55,483 nucleotides of DNA from Kribbella rubisoli (GTDB lineage: Bacteria > Actinomycetota > Actinomycetes > Propionibacteriales > Kribbellaceae), in assembly GCF_004217145.1 (NCBI RefSeq), contig NZ_SHKR01000001.1:1-55483 (forward strand). Reading direction: 5' to 3'. The notes under the pieces are model-generated. The model had not been told where the DNA came from, did not search any database, and saw nothing but the letters and a program-made list of their open reading frames with translations. The position numbers were made by a program, and so were the translations under genes. Of the stretch, positions 16,402 to 24,304 are shown piece by piece; position 1 is the first letter of the stretch; each line of letters opens with the position of its first letter.

Positions 16402-17675
16402 CCGAGACCCGCAAGGTGGCCGTCGTCGCCGGAAACCGGATTCCGTTCGCCCGGCAGGACAAGACGTACCGGCACTCCTCCAACTCCGACATGCTCACCG
16501 CCGCGCTGAACGGTCTGGTCGACCGGGCCGGCCTCGGCGGTCAGGAGGTGGGCGAGGTGGTCGCCGGCGCGGTCCTCAAGCACGCCCGCGACTGGAACAT
16601 GGTCCGCGAGGTGGTCCTCGGTTCCAAGCTCGCCGCCACCACCCCGGCGTTCGACATCCAGCAGGCCTGCGGGACCGGACTCGAGGCGGCGATCCTGGTC
16701 GGCAACAAGATCGCGCTCGGTCAGATCGATGCCGGCATCGCGGGCGGCGTCGACACGGCGAGTGACGCGCCGGTGGCGGTCAACGACCACCTGCGCAACG
16801 TGCTGCTCGACCTCAACCGCGCGAAGACGTACCCGGACCGCCTGAAGGTCCTCGCCCGCGTCCGCCCCAAGGACGTCGTGCCCGAGATCCCGCGCAACGC
16901 CGAGCCGCGGACCGGCAAGTCGATGGGCGATCACGCTGCGCTGACGGCCCTCGAGTGGGGCATCACCCGCGAGGCGCAGGACGAGCTCGCCTACAACTCC
17001 CACATCAACCTCGCGAAGTCCTACGACCGCGGCTTCCAGAACGACCTGATCACGCCGTACCTCGGCCTCGAGAAGGACCAGAACCTCCGCCCCGACACGA
17101 GCCTGGAGAAGCTGGCCCAGCTGCGGACCGTGTACGGCAAGGGCGAGACCGCGACGATGACCGCCGGCAACTCGACCCCGCTCACCGACGGCGCGTCGAC
17201 CGTTCTCCTGAGCACCGACGAATGGGCCCGGGAGCGCGGGCTGAGGCCCCTGGCCTACTTGACCCACTCGCAGACCGCCGCGGTCGACTACGTGAAGGGC
17301 GCCGAGGGCCTGCTGATGGCCCCCGCGTACGCCGTACCCCGCATGCTGGCCAGAGCTGGGCTGACGCTGCAGGACTTCGACTACTACGAGATCCACGAAG
17401 CGTTCGCCTCCCAGGTGCTGTCCACGCTGAAGGCGTGGGAGGATCCGATCTTCTGCAAGGAGCGGCTCGGCCTGGACGCGCCGCTCGGCGAGATCGATCG
17501 CGACAAGCTGAACGTGAACGGCAGCTCGCTGGCCGCGGGCCACCCGTTCGCGGCGACCGGCGGGCGGATCGTCGCCGCGCTGGCCAAGCAACTGGACGAG
17601 AACGGCGGCGGCCGGGGCCTGATCTCGATCTGCGCCGCGGGCGGCCAGGGCGTCGTCGCCATCCTCGAGAAGTAG
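16398..17675 (+). CDS. fadA: acetyl-CoA C-acyltransferase (thiolase), FadA2-like
   Basis: The 425-aa thiolase has the acyl-accepting cysteine in QQACGTGLEA (about residue 94), the catalytic HEAFA and GHPFAATGGR motifs, and the second cysteine in the C-terminal CAAGGQG. It would cleave 3-ketoacyl-CoA in beta-oxidation, or condense acyl-CoAs in reverse. The start is GTG 16398, preceded by AAAGGAG and overlapping the TetR stop. The order thiolase-fabG-MaoC corresponds to fadA2-fabG4-htdX of mycobacteria, where the enzymes act on CoA esters. Confidence 0.9.
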   Translation: MTETRKVAVVAGNRIPFARQDKTYRHSSNSDMLTAALNGLVDRAGLGGQEVGEVVAGAVLKHARDWNMVREVVLGSKLAATTPAFDIQQACGTGLEAAILVGNKIALGQIDAGIAGGVDTASDAPVAVNDHLRNVLLDLNRAKTYPDRLKVLARVRPKDVVPEIPRNAEPRTGKSMGDHAALTALEWGITREAQDELAYNSHINLAKSYDRGFQNDLITPYLGLEKDQNLRPDTSLEKLAQLRTVYGKGETATMTAGNSTPLTDGASTVLLSTDEWARERGLRPLAYLTHSQTAAVDYVKGAEGLLMAPAYAVPRMLARAGLTLQDFDYYEIHEAFASQVLSTLKAWEDPIFCKERLGLDAPLGEIDRDKLNVNGSSLAAGHPFAATGGRIVAALAKQLDENGGGRGLISICAAGGQGVVAILEK

Positions 17676-17683
17676 GAGCTGAG

Positions 17684-19030
17684 ATGACGGACCGCTACCA
17701 GACCTTCACCCGGACACCGCTCGGTCAGACCCTGGTGAAGAACCTGGGCCTGCCCGACCCGACGCCCTTGCAGCGCTGGGTCGAGGGGTCTCCGGTGATC
17801 GACGGACCGGTCGTCTTCGGCGCGATCGGGGAGACCGACGCCGGCAAGGCGATCCAGGCCCTGCTGCGCGACATCGGCGCCTCGTTCAGTACTGCGACCG
17901 AAGGCGTCGCGTCGATCGGCATCCGCCCGAAGGCACTTGTCTTCGACGCGACCGGCGCCGCCACGACCGCGGAGCTGACCAGCCTGCAGCGATTCTTCTC
18001 CCCCGTCATCCGCCAGCTCGCCGCGGCCGGCCGGGTGATCGTCGTCGGCCGTACGCCGGAGCTCGCGACCTCCACCGAGCAGCACGTCGCGCAGCGCGCG
18101 CTCGAGGGCTTCACCCGCTCCCTCGGCAAGGAGGTGAAGCGCGGCGCCACGGTCAACCTCGTGTACGTCGCCCCGGACGCGCACGAGCAGCTCGACTCGA
18201 CGCTCCGCTTCTTCCTCTCCCCCAAGTCCGCGTACGTCGACGGCCAGGTCGCGCGGATCGGGACCGGTCCGCTCGTCAGCAACGACCCGACCAAGCCGCT
18301 CGCCGGCCGCGCAGCTCTGGTGACCGGCGCGGCCCGCGGTATCGGTGCATCGATCGCGGAAACGCTCGCCCGCGACGGCGCGACAATCATCGGCGTCGAC
18401 GTACCGCAGAACGCGGATCCGCTGCGCAAGGTCATGACCCGGCTCGGAGGCTCCGAGCTCCTGCTCGACGTCACCGCGGTCGACGCCCCGCAGCGGATCG
18501 CGGCCCATGCGCAGGAGCAGCACGGCGGGCTCGACATCGTCGTCCACAACGCCGGCATCACGCGGGACAAGCGGCTGGCGAACATGCGGACCGACGCCTG
18601 GGACGCCGTCCTCGACGTCAACCTCCGCGCCCCCGAGCGGATCACCCACCACCTGCTCGACTCGAAAGCGCTGAAGGACGGCGGCTCGATCATCGGGGTC
18701 TCGTCGATGGCCGGGATCGCGGGCAACAACGGCCAGACGAACTACGCGACCTCGAAGGCCGGCGTGATCGGTCTAATCCAGGCGCTCGCGCCGAAGCTGG
18801 CCGAGCGGAACATCCGGATCAACGCGGTCGCGCCCGGGTTCATCGAGACCGAGATGACCGCGAAGATCCCGTTCACGATCCGCGAGGTCGGCCGCCGGAT
18901 CAACTCGCTGCAACAGGGCGGGCTGCCGATCGACGTGGCCGAGACGATCGCCTGGTTCGCGGATCCGGCGTCGGCCGGCGTGACCGGCAACGTGGTCCGG
19001 GTGTGCGGCCAGAGCATGCTGGGCGCGTGA
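17684..19030 (+). CDS. fabG: high-molecular-weight 3-oxoacyl reductase (FabG4-like)
   Basis: The 448-aa protein is a fusion typical of FabG4. An N-terminal flavodoxin-like, degenerate Rossmann region (about 1-205) is followed by a complete SDR domain with the cofactor motif TGAARGIG, NAG in VVHNAGI, and the catalytic Ser/Tyr/Lys set (GVSSMAG, then YATSK). It reduces 3-oxoacyl-CoA or -ACP with NAD(P)H. The ATG at 17684 follows GTAGGAGCTGAG and lies 8 bp after the thiolase stop; the next gene begins 1 bp after its stop, so it is mid-operon. A longer open frame upstream is only an overlap with the thiolase gene. Confidence 0.9.
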   Translation: MTDRYQTFTRTPLGQTLVKNLGLPDPTPLQRWVEGSPVIDGPVVFGAIGETDAGKAIQALLRDIGASFSTATEGVASIGIRPKALVFDATGAATTAELTSLQRFFSPVIRQLAAAGRVIVVGRTPELATSTEQHVAQRALEGFTRSLGKEVKRGATVNLVYVAPDAHEQLDSTLRFFLSPKSAYVDGQVARIGTGPLVSNDPTKPLAGRAALVTGAARGIGASIAETLARDGATIIGVDVPQNADPLRKVMTRLGGSELLLDVTAVDAPQRIAAHAQEQHGGLDIVVHNAGITRDKRLANMRTDAWDAVLDVNLRAPERITHHLLDSKALKDGGSIIGVSSMAGIAGNNGQTNYATSKAGVIGLIQALAPKLAERNIRINAVAPGFIETEMTAKIPFTIREVGRRINSLQQGGLPIDVAETIAWFADPASAGVTGNVVRVCGQSMLGA

Positions 19031-19031
19031 C

Positions 19032-19889
19032 ATGCCCACCCGTCGGTACGACGACTCCCCCAAGTTCGGTGCGCTCTACGCCCGGACGGTCCGCGCGACG
19101 CTCAGACGGGCGGACTACGAGCCGGACGAGGACGGGCTGACGCTCGAGCTGCCCCGGTCGGCAATCGACCAGGACCACCTCACGGCGTACCGCGATGTCA
19201 CCGGGTTCCAGGCCGGCCCGGCGGTGCCGCCGACGTACCCGCATGTGCTCGCGTTCCCGCTGCATCTGGACCTGATGTCCGACCCTTCCTTTCCGTACAA
19301 GCCGATGGGGATCGTGCATCTGTCCAACACGATCACGCAGAAGCAGCCGATCCCGATCCACGCCGAACCGGCCATCCGCGTGCACAGTACGCCGGAACGC
19401 CCGCACCCGAAGGGCACCGTCTTCGACATCGTCAGCGAGGTTTTCGTCGACCATGAGCTGGTGTGGAGCGATCTGACGACGCTGCTCAGCCGGACGGCCG
19501 GGACGCCCAACGCACACGCCGACCTGCTGACCGACCCGGTGCTCCCGGCGGACGCGTGGTGGGACCTGCGCGGCAACCTCGGCCGTCGGTACGCCGGTGC
19601 GTCCGGCGACCGGAACCCGATCCACCTGTTCAAACTGACCGCTCAGGCGTTCGGGTTCCCGCGCCAGATCGCGCACGGGATGTGGGCCAAGGCTGCCGCG
19701 CTCGCGTCCATCCAGCGCGCCGGGCACCTGCCCGACGCCTTCACGGTCCGCGTCGATTTCCGCAAGCCATTGCTACTGCCGTCCCGGGTGCAGTTCGGGT
19801 ACCAGCAGACCGGCAAGACGATCGACTTCGCGCTGTACGACGAGTCGCATGACGTCACTCACCTGATCGGACAGCTGCAGGAGAACTGA
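19032..19889 (+). CDS. htdX: MaoC-family (R)-hydratase/dehydratase, HtdX-like
   Basis: The 285-aa double-hotdog protein has a MaoC hydratase-2 motif at about residues 190-215, with YAGASGDRNPIH supplying the catalytic Asp/His pair, followed by GFPRQIAHGMW. It would hydrate 2-enoyl thioesters to 3-hydroxyacyl thioesters. Length and position after a FabG4-like reductase and a FadA2-like thiolase match mycobacterial HtdX (Rv0241c). The start codon lies one base after the fabG stop, so the genes are coupled. Its 3' end overlaps the convergent short ThrRS gene by 35 bp. Confidence 0.85.
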   Translation: MPTRRYDDSPKFGALYARTVRATLRRADYEPDEDGLTLELPRSAIDQDHLTAYRDVTGFQAGPAVPPTYPHVLAFPLHLDLMSDPSFPYKPMGIVHLSNTITQKQPIPIHAEPAIRVHSTPERPHPKGTVFDIVSEVFVDHELVWSDLTTLLSRTAGTPNAHADLLTDPVLPADAWWDLRGNLGRRYAGASGDRNPIHLFKLTAQAFGFPRQIAHGMWAKAAALASIQRAGHLPDAFTVRVDFRKPLLLPSRVQFGYQQTGKTIDFALYDESHDVTHLIGQLQEN

Positions 19890-21090
19890 CCTTCGCGATC
19901 CGGTCGAGCACCTCCCCGATCGGCGCGGGATCCCACCGGCTGCCGTCGCGTTCGCGGACCGCGAGCTTGCCGTCGGCATCTTCCCGTGCACCGATGACAG
20001 CGGCGTACGGCGCCAACCGGTTCTCGCGGATCCGCGCGCCGAGGCTGCCCTCGTCGGCATGCGCGATCTCGACCCGCAGACCGCGATCGACCGCGCGGCG
20101 AGCAACCTCGACGGCGCGCTGCTCCTCGTCGTCCGAGATCGGGAGTACGACGAGCTGCACCGGCGCGAGCCACGCCGGGAACGCCCCGCCGTGGACCTCG
20201 ATCAGCTGCGCCATCGCCCGTTCGATGCTGCCGACGATCGCCCGGTGCACCATCACCGGCCGATGCTTGTTGCCGTCGGCACCGATGTACTCCAGGCCGA
20301 ACGCCGCCGGCTGATGGAAGTCGATCTGGACGGTCGACAGGCTGAACTCGCGGCCGGCCGAATCCTCCACCTGGATGTCGATCTTCGGCCCGTAGAACGC
20401 CGCGTCACCGGGCGCCTCCTCGTAGTCGATGCCGGCCGCCTTCAACACATCCCGGAGCAGCGAAGCGGCTTGGGCCCAACTGTCGGCGTCGCCCACGTAC
20501 TTGCTGGATGGGTCACCGAACCGCGCGTCCTCCGCGGGAAGAGCCAGGACGTAGCGCGACGCGCTGATGCCCATGTCGGCGTACGCCTGGTTGATCAAGG
20601 CCAAAGCTGACTCCGCCTCCGAGGCGACCTGGTCCAGGCGGCAGAAGATGTGCGCGTCGTTGAGTTGCATCGCGCGGACCCGGCTGAGGCCGCCGATCGC
20701 GCCGGAGAGTTCGGCGCGGTACTGGCCACCGAGTTCGGAGTACCGGAGCGGGAGCTCGCGGTAGCTGTGCGAGCGGGAGCGGTACATGAGCGCGTGGTGC
20801 GGGCAGATGCTCGGGCGCAGAATCAGTTGCTCCGCGCCCATATCCATCGGCGGGTACATGTCGTCGTGGTACTTCGCCCAGTGGCCCGAGATCTCGTACA
20901 GCTCGCGCTTGGCCAGCACGGGCGAATAGACCTGCTGGTAGCCGGCTCTTCGTTCGACCTCGGAGATGTAGCTCTCCAAGGCGCGGCGGACAGCGGCACC
21001 GGCGGGCAGCCAGTACGGCAGGCCGGCGCCGATCAGCGGGTCGGAGTCGAACAGGCCGAGCTCGCGGCCGATCTTGCGGTGGTCGTACAT
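19855..21090 (-). CDS. second threonyl-tRNA synthetase, short form lacking TGS and editing domains
   Basis: The 411-aa protein contains only the class II catalytic core and the anticodon-binding domain of ThrRS. The likely zinc ligands are kept (Cys in PSICPHH, His in LNDAHIF, His in MVHRAIVGSIER), as are a motif 2-like GLSRVRAMQLNDAH and the C-terminal PVQLVVLPISD fold. The TGS and H-x3-H editing domains seen in the full-length thrS of this window are missing, so mischarged Ser-tRNA(Thr) could not be edited in cis. ATG 21090 follows TTGGAGGAATC. The gene sits behind a Thr-codon leader peptide and terminator hairpin, so it is probably induced by threonine-tRNA shortage. An alternative is a resistance copy against a ThrRS inhibitor. 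Confidence 0.88.
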   Translation of the reverse strand: MYDHRKIGRELGLFDSDPLIGAGLPYWLPAGAAVRRALESYISEVERRAGYQQVYSPVLAKRELYEISGHWAKYHDDMYPPMDMGAEQLILRPSICPHHALMYRSRSHSYRELPLRYSELGGQYRAELSGAIGGLSRVRAMQLNDAHIFCRLDQVASEAESALALINQAYADMGISASRYVLALPAEDARFGDPSSKYVGDADSWAQAASLLRDVLKAAGIDYEEAPGDAAFYGPKIDIQVEDSAGREFSLSTVQIDFHQPAAFGLEYIGADGNKHRPVMVHRAIVGSIERAMAQLIEVHGGAFPAWLAPVQLVVLPISDDEEQRAVEVARRAVDRGLRVEIAHADEGSLGARIRENRLAPYAAVIGAREDADGKLAVRERDGSRWDPAPIGEVLDRIAKVSSPAAVRSGE

Positions 21091-21134
21091 GATTCCTCCA
21101 AGAGAATTGGAGCGAGCAACCACCGAGCACAACA

Positions 21135-21162
21135 AAGCCCCGGGGCACTCGCCCCGGGGCTT
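21135..21162 (-). terminator. attenuator terminator hairpin upstream of the short ThrRS gene
   Basis: A 12-bp perfect stem is formed by AAGCCCCGGGGC and GCCCCGGGGCTT with the loop GAGT (read on the minus strand), followed by TTGTTGTG. It lies between the leader peptide stop and the ThrRS start, where an attenuator is expected. The upstream GGTTCG on the same strand could pair with CGAAGCC across the foot of the stem as a competing structure. Confidence 0.75.
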
Positions 21163-21179
21163 CGGTAGACAGTCAGGTG

Positions 21180-21233
21180 TCAGCGCGCCGGGACGAACCT
21201 CGGCGTCGTCGTCACTACTGCGCGCTTGATCAC
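21180..21233 (-). CDS. threonine-rich leader peptide (17 aa) of the ThrRS attenuator
   Basis: The reading frame from GTG 21233 encodes MIKRAVVTTTPRFVPAR and then TGA. Codons 8-10 are three consecutive ACG (Thr) codons at 21204-21212. It precedes a strong terminator hairpin and a threonyl-tRNA synthetase gene, the classic layout of ribosome-mediated transcription attenuation. Ribosome stalling at the Thr codons when charged Thr-tRNA is scarce would prevent the terminator from forming. A TAACGT -10 box ends 6 bp before the GTG, so the message is probably leaderless. The peptide itself needs no function. It overlaps no other gene. Confidence 0.75.
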   Translation of the reverse strand: MIKRAVVTTTPRFVPAR

Positions 21234-21237
21234 GTTT

Positions 21238-22083
21238 CTACGTTAGCAGATCGGAGTCCAAGCCGACGGGCCTGATGAGACCTTCTTGCGCAACCGACGC
21301 GATCAGGGCGCCGGTCTGCGCGTAGAGCCGACCAGTCGCGAAGCCCCGGGCGCCGGAGGCCGACGGGGACGACTGGTCGTAGAGGAGCCACTCGTCGGCG
21401 CGGAACGGGCGGTGGAACCAGAGCGCGTGGTCGAGCGATGCCGGCTGGATGCGACGGTCGCCGATCACGATGCCGTGCGGCAGAAGACTGGCACCGAGCA
21501 GAGTGAGGTCACTCGCATAAGCGAGCACACACGCGTGCAGGGCGGGATCGTCGGGAAGCTTGCCTGCGGCCCGGATCCAGAACTGCCGGCCGGTCACCCC
21601 TGCAAGTCGTACGTCGAGCGCCGCCCACTCGCGATCCCAATCAGCGGCGGGCCGACCCGACCGCGCCTCGAGGACGGTCGCCAGCCGCGGCGCCTCCTCG
21701 GGCGGTACGACGTCGTCCGGCATCGGGTCCTGGTGATCGAGGCCGGGCTCCGGGCGCTGGAAGGACGCCGACATGTAGAAGATCGGCTTGCCGTTCTGCG
21801 AGGCGACCACGCGCCGGCTGCTGAACGAACCACCGTCGCGGGTCGGCTCCGGCCGGTACACGATCGGTACGGACGTGTCGCCGGCCCGCAGGAAGTAGCC
21901 GTGCAGCGAGTGCACGACTCGCTCCGGGTCGACCGTGCGACTCGCGGCGGCCAGTGCCTGTCCCAGCACCTGACCGCCGAACACCCGTTGCATCGAGGTG
22001 TCGGGCTGACGGCCCCGGAACAGGTCGACGTCGATCATCTCCAGGTCGAGCAGCTCGACCAGATCCTCCAGCGACTCAGGCAT
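21238..22083 (-). CDS. tesB: acyl-CoA thioesterase II
   Basis: The 281-aa protein hydrolyses acyl-CoA to free fatty acid and CoA. It has the TesB double-hotdog features: an N-terminal QRVFGGQVLGQAL block, the HSLHGYFLRAGD strand, ASDLTLL carrying the conserved Asp, SLDHALWFHRPF, and the C-terminal SVAQEGLIR carrying the conserved Gln. Length is as expected for the family. It is separated from the upstream PAC2 gene by a strong hairpin, so it probably has its own promoter. Its 3' end overlaps the promoter of the Thr attenuator. Confidence 0.92.
   Translation of the reverse strand: MPESLEDLVELLDLEMIDVDLFRGRQPDTSMQRVFGGQVLGQALAAASRTVDPERVVHSLHGYFLRAGDTSVPIVYRPEPTRDGGSFSSRRVVASQNGKPIFYMSASFQRPEPGLDHQDPMPDDVVPPEEAPRLATVLEARSGRPAADWDREWAALDVRLAGVTGRQFWIRAAGKLPDDPALHACVLAYASDLTLLGASLLPHGIVIGDRRIQPASLDHALWFHRPFRADEWLLYDQSSPSASGARGFATGRLYAQTGALIASVAQEGLIRPVGLDSDLLT
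21240..21245 (-). promoter_or_regulatory. -10 box of the Thr attenuator leader
   Basis: TAACGT on the minus strand ends 6 bp before the leader GTG. No convincing -35 is seen. The promoter overlaps the last codons of the upstream tesB gene. Confidence 0.45.
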
Positions 22084-22120
22084 GCCTCATCCTGACAGCA
22101 GCAACCGGAGACCCGAAATT

Positions 22121-22156
22121 GCGACCTGGGACCTGCACTAGCAGGTCCCAGGTCGC
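22121..22156. terminator. 16-bp perfect stem-loop terminator
   Basis: GCGACCTGGGACCTGC (22121-22136) and its exact complement (22141-22156) flank the loop ACTA. Read on the minus strand it follows the PAC2 gene and is succeeded by CAATTTCGG, a weak U-tract, so it probably terminates PAC2 transcription before tesB. The sequence AGGTCGCCACA is repeated beside it (22150-22160 and 22170-22180). Confidence 0.65.
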
Positions 22157-22196
22157 CACAACAGGGCTCAGGTCGCCACAGGCGGTGCCTGCCTGG

Positions 22197-23111
22197 TTAG
22201 TCGTTGTCTTCGCGGTTCAGTTCCGCCAGGAACTGCTCGACCTCGGCGCCCAGCTCGTCGGCGGACGGCGTGGAGTCGGCCAGCAGGCTCTTGCGGCTGA
22301 GCGAGCCCTCGGCGGCGTCGTACTGCGTCTCGAGCGCCTTCACGACTGAACTTGCGTCCTCGGAGGCTTCGACCTGCTCGTCGACCAGCCGACCGGTGAC
22401 GGCGGCCTCGTCGAGCAGGGCCTTACTAGGGAGGAGCAGGCCTGTCGCGGCAGAGATCGCGTGCACCAGGGCCAGCGCGGCGCCCGGGAAGCGGTTCTCG
22501 GCCAGGTAGTGCGGGACGTGTACGGCGAAGCCCATCGCGTCCTTGCCGGCCTCACCCAGTCGCACCTGGAGCATCGTGCCGGCGCTCGCGGGCAGCACCA
22601 TCTCGCCGTCCCAGATGTTGGAGCGGGTGACCAGCTCAGGCCGGGTCGCGTGCGCGGTCAGGCCGAGCGGACGGGTGTGCGGCACGCCCATCGGGATGCC
22701 GTGGACGCCGACCGTGAGCGTCACGTTGTACCGCTCGATCAGCTGACGCACTGCCCCGGCGAACCGGTCCCAGTGGTTGTCCGGCTCCGCGCCCTCGAGC
22801 AGCAGGAAGTCGACGCCGGCGTCGTCCGTCACCAGATGCAGCGAAAGATGCGGCGGCGTGTAATCGGTGAACCGGTCCTCGGCGAACGTCACCTCAGGCC
22901 GCCGGGCCCGGTAGTCGTGCAGCAGGTCGACGTCGAACCGCGCGAGCAGGCGGTGGTCCAGCACCTCGAGCAGGTGGTCGGCGGTCACCCGGCCGGCCTG
23001 ACCCGCGTCCATGAACCCGTCCAGCGAGTGCACCATGACCTTCGGCGTCGCCGCCGGGCCGGTAGCCACCGACTCGTCGACGATCTCGTAGAGGTCGTCC
23101 GGTCGCAGCAT
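22197..23111 (-). CDS. PAC2 family protein (proteasome-assembly-chaperone-like)
   Basis: The 304-aa protein matches the actinobacterial PAC2 family: N-terminal LYEIVDE, then MVHSLDGFMDAGQAG, the LLLEGAEPDNHWDRFA block and GVHGIPMGVPHTRP. The fold resembles eukaryotic and archaeal proteasome-assembly chaperones, but the role in actinomycetes is not established. ATG 23111 was chosen because AAGGAG lies 7 bases upstream; two in-frame ATGs further upstream are too close to, or before, that site. The C-terminal 60 residues are acidic and helical. It is a single gene ending in a strong hairpin. Confidence 0.82.
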   Translation of the reverse strand: MLRPDDLYEIVDESVATGPAATPKVMVHSLDGFMDAGQAGRVTADHLLEVLDHRLLARFDVDLLHDYRARRPEVTFAEDRFTDYTPPHLSLHLVTDDAGVDFLLLEGAEPDNHWDRFAGAVRQLIERYNVTLTVGVHGIPMGVPHTRPLGLTAHATRPELVTRSNIWDGEMVLPASAGTMLQVRLGEAGKDAMGFAVHVPHYLAENRFPGAALALVHAISAATGLLLPSKALLDEAAVTGRLVDEQVEASEDASSVVKALETQYDAAEGSLSRKSLLADSTPSADELGAEVEQFLAELNREDND

Positions 23112-23260
23112 CGTCATTCTCCTTCGCGCAGTCGCCAACAGGGCGGGTTGGGCCCCTCTATCCTGCCGTTCACCGAGTCCAACGCTGTCACTCGGGGCAC
23201 AAATTCCGGTCCCGGCGAAGATTCAGGATGTTCCAAGACTCGGCCGTCGGCGAGACAGGT

Positions 23261-23280
23261 GGGAAAGCGCTTGCTAAGTT
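23261..23280 (+). promoter_or_regulatory. LacI-type operator and -10 box upstream of the 2-hydroxyacid dehydrogenase
   Basis: GGGAAAGCGCTTGC (23261-23274) contains the AAGCGCTT palindrome typical of LacI/GalR operators. TAAGTT (23275-23280) follows as a -10 box, 7 bp before the GTG at 23288. A LacI-family repressor encoded elsewhere probably controls this operon. Confidence 0.6.
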
Positions 23281-23287
23281 GTCCGTC

Positions 23288-24304
23288 GTGAGCAGCGAAC
23301 CAGATTCCGCCCTGACCGTCATGCTGGCGATGCACGACGACGCCAGGTCCCGCGTCCTCGTGCCGCGGGTCCTGCAGCGGCTCGAGGCGATCGCCACCGT
23401 GCTCCCGGTCGGCCCGGGGTCCAGCTTCCTCGCCGATCCCGCCGTACGGGCGGCACTGCCGGACGTCGACGTGCTGCTCACCGGCTGGGGCTGCCCGCGG
23501 ATCGGTCCGGAGGTGCTCGACGCGGCGCCGAAGCTGCAGGCGATCCTGCACGCGGCCGGCTCGGTCAAGGCGATCGTCGACCCGGCTGCGTTCGACCGCG
23601 GCATCCAGGTCTCGTCGGCGGCCACCGCGAACGCCCAGCCGGTGGCCGAGTTCACGGTCGCCGCGATCGTGCTCGCCGGGAAGCGGGCGTTCCGGCTCGC
23701 GGCGCAGTACCGGACCGAGCGGCGCAAGGCCGACCCGCACGGGATGCCGGGCAGTTACGGTACGACGGTCGGCCTGCTCGGAGCGTCACGGATCGGGAAG
23801 ATGGTTGCGGAGCGGCTGCGTGAGTTCGACCTCGAGGTGCTGATCAGCGACCCGTACCTGACCGCGCACGAGGCTGCTGCGCTCGGTGCGGAGCTGGTCG
23901 ACAACGACGCACTGTTCGGGCGGAGCGACATCCTCAGCGTGCACGCGCCGCTGATCCCCGAGACGGTCGGCCTGGTGGACGGGCGGCTGCTCGGCCTGCT
24001 CAAGGACGGCGCGGTGCTGATCAACACCGCGCGAGGCAAGATCATCGATGCCGACGCGCTGCTGAGCGAGTGCGTTTCCGGCCGGATCGACGCCGTACTC
24101 GACGTCACCGATCCTGAGCCTCTCCCGCCGGACTCCCCGCTGCTCGACCTGCCGAACGTCTTCGTCACCCCGCACGTCGCCGGTGCCGTCGGCAACGAGA
24201 TCGCCCGCCTCGGCGAGATGGCCGTCAGCGAACTCGAACGCCTAGTGGCAGGCGAACCCCTGCGGCACTCCATCACCCAGGCCGAACTCGGAAGGCTCGC
24301 ATGA
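23288..24304 (+). CDS. D-isomer-specific 2-hydroxyacid dehydrogenase
   Basis: The 338-aa NAD(P)-dependent dehydrogenase has the Rossmann motif VGLLGASRIGKMV (third Gly position replaced by Ala), catalytic Arg in NTARGKIID, Glu in DPEPLPPDSPL and His in VTPHVAGA. It would reduce a 2-oxoacid or oxidise a D-2-hydroxyacid. I chose GTG 23288 because a -10 box ends 7 bp upstream (leaderless mRNA); the open frame extends upstream into the operator. The stop overlaps the DUF2264 ATG by 4 bp. The coupling to a DUF2264 gene and the LacI-type operator suggest sugar-acid or polysaccharide catabolism. Confidence 0.85.
   Translation: MSSEPDSALTVMLAMHDDARSRVLVPRVLQRLEAIATVLPVGPGSSFLADPAVRAALPDVDVLLTGWGCPRIGPEVLDAAPKLQAILHAAGSVKAIVDPAAFDRGIQVSSAATANAQPVAEFTVAAIVLAGKRAFRLAAQYRTERRKADPHGMPGSYGTTVGLLGASRIGKMVAERLREFDLEVLISDPYLTAHEAAALGAELVDNDALFGRSDILSVHAPLIPETVGLVDGRLLGLLKDGAVLINTARGKIIDADALLSECVSGRIDAVLDVTDPEPLPPDSPLLDLPNVFVTPHVAGAVGNEIARLGEMAVSELERLVAGEPLRHSITQAELGRLA

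Noticed and set aside
16955..17683. Long N-terminal extension of the FabG4-like frame into the thiolase gene
   Set aside because: The extension is Arg/Pro-rich antiframe of the thiolase; ATG 17684 has a ribosome-binding site and the family N-terminus.
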